Made by a program: the position numbers and the translations under genes. Below the pieces are notes generated by a model. The model saw nothing but the letters and a program-made list of their open reading frames with translations. It did not search any database and was not told the DNA's origin. Positions 7,682 to 15,898 of a stretch of 64,000 nt of DNA are shown piece after piece. The stretch is from Nocardia puris (GTDB lineage: Bacteria; Actinomycetota; Actinomycetes; Mycobacteriales; Mycobacteriaceae): contig NZ_QNRE01000007.1 of the NCBI RefSeq assembly GCF_003315035.1, forward strand, positions 248,001-312,000, written 5' to 3'. Each line of letters starts with the position of its first letter. Position 1 is the first letter of the stretch.

Positions 7682-9199
7682 GTGCCCACAGACGAGAAGC
7701 CCACGCGTGAGGCGACCGCGAGCGAAGGCGGCGGCCCGGTGCACGTCGACGGCATCGAACACCCGCACGATGTCGACGCACCACGGGGTGGGGTCACCTC
7801 GCACCGCGGCGTGGTGTCGCCGGATCGGCGCACCGGCGACAGCGCGGGGCAGGCGGGGAACGGCACCGGCGGTGCTGCGGCGCGTGTGCCGGATCGTCCG
7901 GTTCGGATCGGCCGCGCCGCCGTCGAGGACTTCGCCCACCGCACCCTGGGCCCTGAGCACAAGAGTCTGCCGCCCGCGGCGTGGGGCGCCACGGTGCGCG
8001 AATTCCTCGCGACCAACCCCTGCCTCGACGACTTCCAGACCCCACTGCTCACGCTCGACCGCGCCACCCTGGACGCCAACCTCGCGGTGATGGGGGAGTG
8101 GGCGCGCCGGGCCGGGGTGCGACTCGCCCCGCACGGCAAGACGACGATGGCTCCCCAACTGTGGGCGGAGCAGGTCGCGGCGGGCTGCTGGGGCATCACT
8201 CTCGCGACGCCGTGGCAGGTGCAGGCGGCGCGGGCGTTCGGCGTCTCGCGGATCGTGCTCGCCAACTCGCTGGTGGACCCGGTGGCGCTGCGCTGGCTCG
8301 CCGGCGAACTGGCCCGCGATCCGGAGTTCGAATTCTGCTGCTGGGTGGACGATCTCGCGAGTGTCGCGCTGATGGACGCCGCGCTCGCCGATACGCCGGG
8401 TGGTGTGCGCGTGCGCGTGCTCGTGGAACTCGGTGGCGCGCACGGGCGTACGGGGGTTCGTCGTGTCGAAGACGCTCGGGCGCTGGCCGAGGCTGTGCGG
8501 AGCTCCCGGAGGTTGATCCTGGGGGGTGTCGCCGGATACGAAGGCGCGCTGGCGCACGATCGCGGCGCGGACGGTGTCGCGGCGGTGCGCGGTTACCTGG
8601 ACGAAATGGCGCGCCTGCACCGCGATCTCACCGACCTCTACGAGGACTTCGCCGTGGTGACGGCGGGCGGCAGCGCGTTCCAGGATCTCGTGGTCGAACG
8701 CCTGGCCCCGCTCGCGGACGAGACCGGAAGCGCCGGTGCGCCGACGGCGGTGGTGCTGCGCAGCGGCGCGTATGTCGTGCACGACGACGGCTTCTACGCG
8801 GGCATCTCGCCCTTGGCCGCCGGCCGCGCCGACCGTCCGCTCCGTTCGGCCATGCACGGCTGGGCGCGCGTGATCTCCCGTCCGGAACCCGAACTCGCCC
8901 TGCTCGACGCGGGCAAGCGCGACTTCCCGTTCGACGAGGGACTGCCCGTGCCGCAATACGCGGGCGGACAACGATTCTCGGACGTGAACCCGGCCGCCCA
9001 GGTGACCGCGCTCAATGATCAGCACACTTTCCTGCGCCTGCCCGGCGCGGCGGCGGGCGACCTGCAGATCGGCACCGTGGTGCGTCTCGGCCTCTCCCAC
9101 CCCTGCACCGCCTTCGACAAATGGCGGCTCATCCCCGTGATCGACAGCGCCGACGCCGCCGACCCGCGCGTGGTCGACCTCGTGCACACCTTCTTCTGA
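7682..9199 (+). CDS. D-serine deaminase-like PLP enzyme (alanine-racemase fold), probable D-glucosaminate dehydratase
   Basis: GTG 7682 is chosen for the GAAGGAA ribosome site 5 nt upstream, giving 505 aa; an ATG at 7652 is also in frame. After a roughly 75-residue low-complexity N-terminus comes the PLP barrel of the D-threonine aldolase/D-serine dehydratase (DSD1) group: DFQTPLLTLDRATLDANL, then HGKTTMAPQLW with the PLP lysine. The C-terminal domain has the metal-binding LGLSHPCTAFDKWR (His-x-Cys). Family enzymes deaminate D-serine, D-threonine and 2-amino-2-deoxy sugar acids. Next to a deacylase, a KDG-type kinase and KDPG aldolase, conversion of glucosaminate to KDG is the best fit. The N-terminal extension is unusual and of unknown role. 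Confidence 0.82.
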   Translation: MPTDEKPTREATASEGGGPVHVDGIEHPHDVDAPRGGVTSHRGVVSPDRRTGDSAGQAGNGTGGAAARVPDRPVRIGRAAVEDFAHRTLGPEHKSLPPAAWGATVREFLATNPCLDDFQTPLLTLDRATLDANLAVMGEWARRAGVRLAPHGKTTMAPQLWAEQVAAGCWGITLATPWQVQAARAFGVSRIVLANSLVDPVALRWLAGELARDPEFEFCCWVDDLASVALMDAALADTPGGVRVRVLVELGGAHGRTGVRRVEDARALAEAVRSSRRLILGGVAGYEGALAHDRGADGVAAVRGYLDEMARLHRDLTDLYEDFAVVTAGGSAFQDLVVERLAPLADETGSAGAPTAVVLRSGAYVVHDDGFYAGISPLAAGRADRPLRSAMHGWARVISRPEPELALLDAGKRDFPFDEGLPVPQYAGGQRFSDVNPAAQVTALNDQHTFLRLPGAAAGDLQIGTVVRLGLSHPCTAFDKWRLIPVIDSADAADPRVVDLVHTFF

Positions 9200-9212
9200 C
9201 GGACGTGATCCC

Positions 9213-10856
9213 ATGACCGACTTGCTGTTTCGCGATATCGACGTCCTCGATGGCACCGGCGCGCCCCGCGTGCGCGCGGACGTCCTGGTCTCGGACGGGC
9301 GCATCGCCCAGCTGACCGGGCCCGGCGCACTGCGCACGGAGGTGCCCGCCGTGGCCGTCGCACCCGGCAGTGTGCTCGCCCCGGGTTTCATCGATATGCA
9401 CGCGCACTCCGATCTGCACCTGCTCACCGAACCCGGCCACTTTCCCAAGGTCAGCCAGGGTGTCACCACCGAGGTGATCGGCCAGGACGGACTGTCCTAC
9501 GCGCCGATCGACGAACCCACGCTCGCCGTGCTGCGCCGCCAGATCGCGGGGTGGAACGGCAATCCCACCGACCTCGACTTCGCCTGGCGGACCGTCGCGG
9601 AATACCTCGACCGGCTGGACCAGGGGATCACGCCCAACGCCGCGTATCTGGTCCCGCAGGGCACCCTGCGGCTGATGGTGGTGGGCAGCGAGAAGCGGGA
9701 CGCGACGCGCGCCGAAATCGACAGGATGCGTGAGCTTTTGGCGCAGGGCCTGCGTGAGGGCGCGGTGGGCATGTCGAGCGGGCTCACCTACACACCCGGA
9801 ATGTACGCCGACACTGCGGAATTGGCCGCGCTGTGCGAGGTGGTCGCCGACTTCGACGGGTTCTACGCCCCGCACACCAGGTCCTACGGCGCGGGCGCGC
9901 TGGAAGCGTACGCCGAGATGATCGAGCTGTCCCGCCGCACCGGCTGCGCGCTGCACCTCACCCACGCCACGATGAACTTCGGCGTGAATCGCGGGCGCGC
10001 GGGCGAATTCCTCGCGCTGGTCGACGCGGCCCGCGCCGACGGGTGCGACATCACCCTCGACACCTACCCGTACCTGCCCGGCTCCACGACGCTGTCGGCG
10101 CTGCTGCCGAGCTGGGCGATGTCGGGCGGCCCGGACGCGGCGCTGGCCCGCCTGGACGATCCGGCCGAACGCGCCCGCATCGCCCACGACGTGGATGTGG
10201 CGGGCTCGGACGGCTGCCACGGCGTGACCGTCGAATGGGAGACCATCCAGATCAGCGGCGTCGGCGATCCCGACCTGGCCGACCGCGTGGGCAGCACGGT
10301 CGCCGATCTGGCCGCGGCGGCGGGTGTCGCGCCGGTGGAGGTGTTCTTCGACCTGCTGCGCCGCGACCAGCTCGCCACCACCATCCTCCAGCACGTCGGG
10401 CACGAGGAGAACGTGCGCGCGATCATGGCGCACCCCGGGCACATGGGCGGCAGCGACGCGCTCCTCGTGGGCGCGCGTCCGCACCCGCGGGCGTGGGGTA
10501 CGTTCCCGCGCTACCTCGGCCGGTACGCGCGCGACCTCGGCGTGCTCGAGCCGGCCGAGTGCGTGCACCATCTCACCGGCCGCCCCGCCCAGCGGCTCCG
10601 GCTGCGCGACCGCGGACTCGTGCGCGCGGGGTACGCCGCCGACCTGGTGGTGTTCGACCCCGAAACCGTCCTCGACACCGCCACGTTCGAGAACCCGAAA
10701 CAGCAGGCGCGCGGCATCCAGCACGTGATCGTCAACGGGGAGTTCGCGATTCGCGACGGCGCTCCCACCGGGCGGCTCGCGGGACGGGCGTTGCGACGCG
10801 CAGACACCGGGACCGCACCGGTTTCCGGTGTCGGTCGCCTCGAGGTGCGGCGATGA
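9213..10856 (+). CDS. N-acyl-D-amino-acid deacylase (amidohydrolase), probable N-acetylglucosaminate deacetylase
   Basis: A 547-aa amidohydrolase of the D-aminoacylase group. It shows the metal-binding FIDMHAHSDLHLL motif, the GMSSGLTYTPGMYA segment, ALHLTHATMN with a metal His, and MAHPGHMGGSDALLVG near the C-terminus, plus the composite beta-sandwich ends (VLVSDGRIAQLTG and GYAADLVVFDPE). These enzymes remove acyl groups from N-acyl-D-amino acids; a homologous group removes acetyl from N-acetyl-D-glucosaminate. It starts 13 nt after the deaminase gene and its TGA overlaps an in-frame ATG of the aldolase gene, so it is in the same operon. Confidence 0.88.
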   Translation: MTDLLFRDIDVLDGTGAPRVRADVLVSDGRIAQLTGPGALRTEVPAVAVAPGSVLAPGFIDMHAHSDLHLLTEPGHFPKVSQGVTTEVIGQDGLSYAPIDEPTLAVLRRQIAGWNGNPTDLDFAWRTVAEYLDRLDQGITPNAAYLVPQGTLRLMVVGSEKRDATRAEIDRMRELLAQGLREGAVGMSSGLTYTPGMYADTAELAALCEVVADFDGFYAPHTRSYGAGALEAYAEMIELSRRTGCALHLTHATMNFGVNRGRAGEFLALVDAARADGCDITLDTYPYLPGSTTLSALLPSWAMSGGPDAALARLDDPAERARIAHDVDVAGSDGCHGVTVEWETIQISGVGDPDLADRVGSTVADLAAAAGVAPVEVFFDLLRRDQLATTILQHVGHEENVRAIMAHPGHMGGSDALLVGARPHPRAWGTFPRYLGRYARDLGVLEPAECVHHLTGRPAQRLRLRDRGLVRAGYAADLVVFDPETVLDTATFENPKQQARGIQHVIVNGEFAIRDGAPTGRLAGRALRRADTGTAPVSGVGRLEVRR

Positions 10857-10876
10857 CCCCGACAGAAAGAGAACCG

Positions 10877-11497
10877 ATGACCACCCCCTTGGACGTCCTC
10901 CGCGCCGATCGCGTCCTCACCGTCGTGCGCGCACCGGAGATCCCGGACGCCGCCACGCTGGTGAAGACCTTGGCCGACAGCGGAATCCGCACGGTCGAAC
11001 TCACCTTCACCACGCCCGGCGTGCTCGAGCATCTGCGGGTCGCCGCCACCGTCGAGGGCGCGGTGGTCGGCGTCGGCACCGTCACCACCGGCGAACAGGC
11101 CCGCGCCGCCATGGATCACGGCGCGCGCTTCCTGGTGACGCCGGGTGTGCGCGCCGATGTCGCCGAAGTCGCTGCCCGCCAAGATATCCCGGTGATCATG
11201 GGGGCGTTCACCCCGACCGAGGTGATGGCCGTGCGCGATCTGGGCGCGGTGGCGGTGAAGATCTTCCCCGCCAAGGCACTCGGCCCCGGCTATCTGAAGG
11301 ACCTGCACGGTCCGTTCCCCGATGCCGAACTCATCCCGTCCGGCGGTGTGCACGCGGGCAACGCCGCCGAATTCCTCGCCCACGGTGCCGTCGCGGTCAC
11401 CGCGGGCACCGATGTCGTCGCCCCCGCCGACGTCGCCGCCGGGCGGTGGTCCGAGATCGCCGCCCGCGCCGCGACATTCCTTCGATCCGTGAACTGA
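10877..11497 (+). CDS. KDPG/KHG aldolase family protein
   Basis: A 206-aa class I aldolase. Conserved features are the N-terminal VLRADRVLTVVRA, the catalytic Glu segment TVELTFTTPG, VGVGTVTTGEQA, the Schiff-base lysine in AVKIFPAKALGPGYLKDLHGP, and the phosphate-binding PSGGVH. It cleaves 2-keto-3-deoxy-6-phosphogluconate to pyruvate and glyceraldehyde 3-phosphate. ATG 10877 has a purine-rich AGAAAGAGAA upstream; ATG 10853 overlaps the deacylase stop (ATGA) and would add eight residues. Together with the divergent kinase it completes a KDG to pyruvate route. Confidence 0.9.
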   Translation: MTTPLDVLRADRVLTVVRAPEIPDAATLVKTLADSGIRTVELTFTTPGVLEHLRVAATVEGAVVGVGTVTTGEQARAAMDHGARFLVTPGVRADVAEVAARQDIPVIMGAFTPTEVMAVRDLGAVAVKIFPAKALGPGYLKDLHGPFPDAELIPSGGVHAGNAAEFLAHGAVAVTAGTDVVAPADVAAGRWSEIAARAATFLRSVN

Positions 11498-11507
11498 GAG
11501 GTCCCCC

Positions 11508-12959
11508 ATGGGCGCCACCGTCGACTGGCTGCGCACCACCACCCCCGGGCTGCTGGTGCTCTGCGGACTCGCGATCGCTGTGCTGCTGATCGCCATCATC
11601 AAGGTGAAGCTGGAGCCGTTCGTCGCGCTGCTGCTCACCGGACTCGCCCTCGCCCTGGCCGCGGGACTGCCCGTCGAGGAGATCGTCGGCACCCCGCTCA
11701 AAGCGGGAGAATCCCTGCTGGAGACCGGGTTCGGCGGCATACTCGGGCATATCGCGGTGATCATCGGCCTCGGCACGGTGCTCGGCGCGATCCTGGAACG
11801 TTCGGGTGGGGCCGACGTGCTCACCGGGAAACTGCTGGGCGCGTTCGGGGAGAAGGGCGCGCCCATCGCCATGGGCGTGCTGGGGCTGATCTTCGGCATC
11901 CCGGTGTTCTTCGATATCGGCATCTTCGTGCTCGCACCGCTGATCTACGTCGCGGCCAAGCGCGGCGGCCGGTCCCTCGTGCTCTACGCCATGCCGATGC
12001 TGGCCGGCCTGTCCATGACGCACGCGTTCCTGCCGCCGCACCCCGGGCCCGTCGCACTCGGCGGCCTGCTCGGCGTGAGCCTCGGCTGGCTGATCGTCAT
12101 GGGATTCGTCTGCGGCATACCGGGTTTCATCGCTGCCGGCCTGGTGTGGGGCACCTACATCGGCAAGCGCGTGCACGTGGAGGTGCCCGACGAATTCCTG
12201 GTGCGCCCCAAGGTAGGCGCGGGCACCGGTGATGGACCGGGCACGTTGCAGGAGGGCGGCGAGACCGAGGCGGAGCCCCTCGCTCCGCCCTCGACGTGGA
12301 CGATCGCGGCGATCATCGCGATCCCGCTCGTGCTGATCCTCGGCGCGACCTTCGGCAGCCAGATCCTGGACGAGGGCACGAGTGCGCTGGCCGTGCTCAC
12401 CTTCCTCGGCACACCGGCCGTGGCGCTGCTCATCGCCGTGCTTGTCGCGTTCTACGTGCTCGGCGTGCGGCGCGGGGCGACCGTGCAGGAACTCGGCTCG
12501 ATCACCGCCGAATCGCTGCGACCGGTCGGCATGGTGCTGCTCGTCGTCGGCGCGGGCGCCTTCTTCGGAAAGGTCATCTCCGCCACCGGAATCGGCGCGG
12601 CGCTGGCCGACACCATGTCGGCGGCCGGACTGCCGGTGATCGTGCTGGCCTACCTGATCAGCTGCGGTCTGCGCATCGCGCAGGGTTCGGCCACCGTCGC
12701 CATCGTCACCACCGGTGGCATCGTCGCCCCGCTCGTCGCGGGCAACGGCTATTCGCAGATGGCGATCGCGCTCATCGCGATGGCGATCGCGGCGGGCTCC
12801 ATCATCCTCAGTCACGTCAACGACGGCGGGTTCTGGATCATCGCCAAGTACTTCAACATGACCGTGAAGCAGACCCTGCAAACCTGGACCGTGCTCGAAA
12901 CCGTGCTCTCCGTGGTGAGTTTCGCGGTCGCGGCGGCGTTGTTCGCGATCGTGGTCTGA
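11508..12959 (+). CDS. GntP-family gluconate/sugar-acid permease
   Basis: A 483-aa integral membrane protein with about 12-14 hydrophobic segments and no cleavable signal. GntP hallmarks are FGIPVFFDIGIFVLAPL, MLAGLSMTHAFLPPHPGP, GTVLGAILERSGGA and SHVNDGGFWIIAKYFNMT near the C-terminus. GntP proteins are proton symporters for gluconate and related aldonic acids, so a 2-(acetyl)amino-gluconate substrate is plausible. It begins 10 nt after the aldolase gene and ends the operon; a strong hairpin follows at 13103-13138. Confidence 0.92.
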   Translation: MGATVDWLRTTTPGLLVLCGLAIAVLLIAIIKVKLEPFVALLLTGLALALAAGLPVEEIVGTPLKAGESLLETGFGGILGHIAVIIGLGTVLGAILERSGGADVLTGKLLGAFGEKGAPIAMGVLGLIFGIPVFFDIGIFVLAPLIYVAAKRGGRSLVLYAMPMLAGLSMTHAFLPPHPGPVALGGLLGVSLGWLIVMGFVCGIPGFIAAGLVWGTYIGKRVHVEVPDEFLVRPKVGAGTGDGPGTLQEGGETEAEPLAPPSTWTIAAIIAIPLVLILGATFGSQILDEGTSALAVLTFLGTPAVALLIAVLVAFYVLGVRRGATVQELGSITAESLRPVGMVLLVVGAGAFFGKVISATGIGAALADTMSAAGLPVIVLAYLISCGLRIAQGSATVAIVTTGGIVAPLVAGNGYSQMAIALIAMAIAAGSIILSHVNDGGFWIIAKYFNMTVKQTLQTWTVLETVLSVVSFAVAAALFAIVV

Positions 12960-13102
12960 GCGTCCGCGGCCACACACCGCGGCGGCGGGATCGGCTCGCG
13001 GCGGACCGTTCCCGCTCCCGGCGGCGAAAGGGGTGGGTGCGGAGCCCTCCGGAGCAGCTCCGCAACCCCCTCCCTCGTCGCAGTATGTCCCGCGAGGTTT
13101 CA

Positions 13103-13138
13103 CCGTGGGGCGCTCGGTCGTAGCCGAGTGCCCCACGG
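13103..13138. terminator. Strong hairpin, probable bidirectional terminator
   Basis: A 15-bp stem (CCGTGGGGCGCTCGG against CCGAGTGCCCCACGG, one G-T wobble) with a 6-nt loop. It lies between the end of the GntP operon and the stop of the minus-strand TetR remnant at 13153, so it can serve both directions. No T-tract follows, as is common in actinobacteria. A weaker imperfect stem (GCGGAGC/GCTCCGC) precedes it at about 13038-13065. Confidence 0.6.
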
Positions 13139-13152
13139 GCCTGTCCACGACG

Positions 13153-13330
13153 TCACGTCGGCGCGGGCGGGTGCCCGAGCAGCGCGCGGACCATCCTTCG
13201 CAGTGCCGGTTCCGGATCGAAATCCTCGGCGGGACTGATCAATTGGTGCAGGATCAGTCCGTCGAGGTGGTCGACGAGGATCTTCGGCAAGGTGGGATCG
13301 GGGTCCAGCTCGCGCAGGAGTTCGGCGGCA
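13153..13330 (-). pseudogene. TetR-family regulator, C-terminal fragment
   Basis: On the minus strand an open stretch of about 58 codons ends at TGA 13155-13153. It reads ...LRELDPDPTLPKILVDHLDG, then LILHQLI...DFDPEPALRRMVRALLG, which is a typical TetR/AcrR C-terminal dimerisation end. No helix-turn-helix or start codon is present; the frame runs directly into a plus-strand monooxygenase fragment near 13330. It is the 3' remnant of a gene once transcribed divergently from that monooxygenase. Confidence 0.65.
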
Positions 13331-13721
13331 GGCGGGCCTGCTGGCCGCCGCCGATCCCGCCGCGGTGCTGCGCCACGACATCGAGGAACTGCCGCCGTTG
13401 CAGACCTTCGTGGCGGACCGGATCGCGCTGCTCGGCGACGCCGCGCACGCGATGACGCCGACCCTCGGCCAGGGCGCGTGCCAGGCGATCGAGGACGCCG
13501 TGGTGCTGGCGCGGGTGGCCGAGGCTGGTCGCGATCTCGCCGAGTACGACCGGGTGCGCAGGCCGCGCACGCGCATGATCACCAACCGTTCCGCGCGACT
13601 GGGCACGGTCCTGCAATTCCGCGCGCGCCCGCTCGCTGCCGCCCGTGACGCGTTGCTCCGCTCGAGCCCGTCCTCCGTGCAGCTGAAATCCCTCGCGACA
13701 GTTCTCGACTGGGCGCCGTGA
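13330..13721 (+). pseudogene. FAD-dependent monooxygenase, C-terminal fragment
   Basis: About 130 codons that match the end of a class A flavin monooxygenase: the FAD-ribityl motif IALLGDAAHAMTPTLGQGAC, then QAIEDAVVLARV and a C-terminal helix with YDRVRRPRTRMITNRSARLG, ending at TGA 13719-13721. The N-terminal GxGxxG FAD-binding fold and substrate domain (about 250 residues) are missing. The fragment starts where the TetR remnant ends, which implies one deletion removed both 5' ends and the shared promoter. Confidence 0.75.
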
Positions 13722-13774
13722 GCCCGCGCGCCTGATCCGGCCTCGCCGTTCCTGGCGGGACGCGACCGCGAACC

Positions 13775-14740
13775 TCACGCGGTCCGCCCCCGCACCGCGG
13801 CCGTGCACCGCTCGCCGATGGCCCGGATCGCCGTGGTGAACTCCGGCGGACCACTCTCCACGGTGAAATCCAGATCGAGCGAGGTCACCATCCAGCTCAG
13901 CGCCTCGGGGGTGTCCGCTCCGACGTGCAGCCGGCAGGTGCGGTCGTCGACGGCTTCGACCACGCCCATCCCCGGCCACAACCGCGTCCGCGCCTCCTCG
14001 ATCGGCGCGTGCACCAGCACCGCCGCCCGGAACGGCCACGCGCGCGAGGACAACTGCATGGACAGGTACGCCGCGGGGTCGCCGCCGGGCAGCTCGCGCG
14101 GGGTGAAGCGGGGGCCGGTCGGAATGCGCGGGGTGAGGCGGTCCACGCGGAACGTGCGCCAGTCGGCGCGCTCCACATCCCAGGCGATCAGGTACCAGTA
14201 CCGGCTGAAATGCACCAGGCTGTGCGGCTCCACCTTGCGGATCGTGGATGAGCCGTGATGCGAGCGGTAATCGAAGCGCAAACCTTCGCGCCGCTGGCAG
14301 GCGTCGGCCACGGCCATCAGCGTGTCCGGCTCCACGGTCGCGGCGGGCGCGCTCACCCGCACGGTGGCCGCGCGCAACGTGCGCACCCGGTGGCGCAGGC
14401 GGGGCGGCAGCACCTGTTCGAGTTTGGTGAGCGCGCGCAGCGCCGGTTCTTCGATGCCCGCGACCGTGCCGTCGGAGGCGTTGCGCAAACCCACCGCGAC
14501 CGCCACCGCCTCCTCGTCGTCGAGGAGCAGGGGCGGCAGCGACGCGCCCGCGCCCAGCCGGTAGCCGGCCGTGCCCTGCGTGGCGTGCACGGGATAGCCG
14601 AGTTCGCGCAGGCGATCCACATCGCGCCGCACCGTGCGGGTGGTGACCGCGAGCCGATCGGCCAGCTCGCTCCCGGTCCAGTCCCGATGGGTCTGGAGCA
14701 GTGCGAGCAGTTTGAGCAGCCGCGCCGAGGTTTCCAGCAT
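13775..14740 (-). CDS. HTH/WYL-domain transcriptional regulator
   Basis: A 321-aa YafY/PafC-type regulator: N-terminal winged helix (LLKLLALLQTHRDWTGSELADRL...TTRTVRRDVDRLRELGYPV), the WYL domain (HSLVHFSRYWYLIAWDVERADWRTFRVDRL) and a C-terminal WCX-like segment. ATG 14740 is preferred; GTG 14761 is an in-frame alternative. Directly upstream lies the inverted repeat TTAGGA-N9-TCCTAA (14762-14782), and the same 21-bp pattern stands in front of the epoxide hydrolase at 17801. The gene is therefore probably autoregulated and controls that enzyme (inference). The flanking beta-lactamase gene on the same strand ends 10 nt from the operator. Confidence 0.9.
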   Translation of the reverse strand: MLETSARLLKLLALLQTHRDWTGSELADRLAVTTRTVRRDVDRLRELGYPVHATQGTAGYRLGAGASLPPLLLDDEEAVAVAVGLRNASDGTVAGIEEPALRALTKLEQVLPPRLRHRVRTLRAATVRVSAPAATVEPDTLMAVADACQRREGLRFDYRSHHGSSTIRKVEPHSLVHFSRYWYLIAWDVERADWRTFRVDRLTPRIPTGPRFTPRELPGGDPAAYLSMQLSSRAWPFRAAVLVHAPIEEARTRLWPGMGVVEAVDDRTCRLHVGADTPEALSWMVTSLDLDFTVESGPPEFTTAIRAIGERCTAAVRGRTA

Positions 14741-14761
14741 GGTGTCGAGAATGCCACGCAC

Positions 14762-14782
14762 TTAGGAATGAGACTGTCCTAA
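14762..14782. promoter_or_regulatory. 21-bp operator TTAGGA-N9-TCCTAA (copy 1)
   Basis: A perfect 6-bp inverted repeat with a 9-nt spacer, immediately upstream of the WYL regulator gene. Copy 2 at 17759-17779 has identical arms and spacing. The position is right for autoregulation of the regulator. Confidence 0.65.
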
Positions 14783-14792
14783 TCGCGCCGTG

Positions 14793-15731
14793 TCACCCCA
14801 GGGCGTGGACGGCGGCGCGGGTCGCCTCGGCGAGGAGTGCGCTGTCGGCCTCCGCATCCTGTTCGGATTTCGTGGACAGGACCGCGATGACGATCGGCGC
14901 GCGGCCGGGCGGCCACGCGACCGCTACATCGAGTGCCGAACCGTAGGCGGGCGTGCCCGTCTTGTCGCCGACCTTCCAGTCGTCGGGCACCCCCGCGCGG
15001 ATGCGGGTGTCGCCGGTGGTGTTCGCGACCAGCCACGCGGTCAGCTGGGCGCGTTCGGGTTCGGCGAGCGCGTCGTCCACCACGAGGGCGCGGTAACCGG
15101 CGACGAGGGCGGCCGGTGTGGTGGTGTCGCGCTCGTCGCCGGGGATGGCGGTGTTCAGCTCGGTCTCCCAGCGGTCCAGGCGCGAGGTGTCGTCGCCGAG
15201 GGCGCGCAACGACGCGGTGAAGCCCTCGGGGCCGCCGAGCAGTTTCAGCAACTGGTTGCCCGCCGTGTTGTCGGAGACGGTGATGGCGGCGTGACACAGC
15301 TCCGCGACCGTCATCCCCGTGTCGACTCGTGTCTCGGTCACCGGTGAGTATTCGACGAGTTCGTCGGCGGAGAAACGGACCACCTGGTCGAAGTAGCCCG
15401 TCGCGAGCGGATGCCGAACCAACAATGTGCCGCAGGCGAGTCCCTTGAAGGTGGAGGCCATGGGGAATCGCTCGTCGGCGCGGTGGGCGACCGAGCGTCC
15501 CGAGCCGGTGTCCACGGCGAAAACGCCCAGCCGGGCGTCGTGTCGCGCTTCCAGGTCGGCGAACTCGGGTGCCGCGACCGCCGAGGTGGTCGCGGCGGTG
15601 GTGCCCGAGGTCGCGGTGACGCCGGAGTCGGAACCGCAGGCCGCGGTCCATGCCAGTGCCGACACCAGCAGAGCGGCGGCGAATGCCCGCCTTCGGTCGG
15701 CGGGAACGTGGTGGCGCACAGAGATCTTCAT
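14793..15731 (-). CDS. Class A beta-lactamase, lipoprotein
   Basis: A 312-aa serine beta-lactamase. ATG 15731 gives a short charged N-terminus, a hydrophobic stretch (AFAAALLVSALAW) and a lipobox TAAC with Cys32 as the lipidation site. All class A motifs are present: S93-T-F-K96, SDN at 153-155, ETELN at 189-193 (the Glu166 equivalent), and KTG in VGDKTGTPAYGS. It should hydrolyse beta-lactams while anchored outside the membrane, as in the Nocardia AST-1/FAR-1 group. It is divergent from a LysR regulator gene 167 nt away, the arrangement of AmpR-controlled enzymes. Confidence 0.94.
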   Translation of the reverse strand: MKISVRHHVPADRRRAFAAALLVSALAWTAACGSDSGVTATSGTTAATTSAVAAPEFADLEARHDARLGVFAVDTGSGRSVAHRADERFPMASTFKGLACGTLLVRHPLATGYFDQVVRFSADELVEYSPVTETRVDTGMTVAELCHAAITVSDNTAGNQLLKLLGGPEGFTASLRALGDDTSRLDRWETELNTAIPGDERDTTTPAALVAGYRALVVDDALAEPERAQLTAWLVANTTGDTRIRAGVPDDWKVGDKTGTPAYGSALDVAVAWPPGRAPIVIAVLSTKSEQDAEADSALLAEATRAAVHALG

Positions 15732-15898
15732 GACCGGAACAACATCACCGCCGCGGCGTCTCCGGCCAATAGCGGGCACCGGCATTCGCGAGTCGGCCTC
15801 GATATCGTCGCAGGTAGGAGTGCTTGTTCGGCCGCGGAGACAGGGTGCTCGCAGGCGGTGCGACCGCGGCGGTGCGCCCGGCTGGTTCAATGACCGCC

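Noticed and set aside
10979..11060. Loss of the active-site Arg in KDPG aldolase (ELTFTT instead of ELTLRT)
   Set aside because: The same ITFT/LTFT variant is known in active KDPG aldolases such as the Thermotoga type, so this is not an anomaly.
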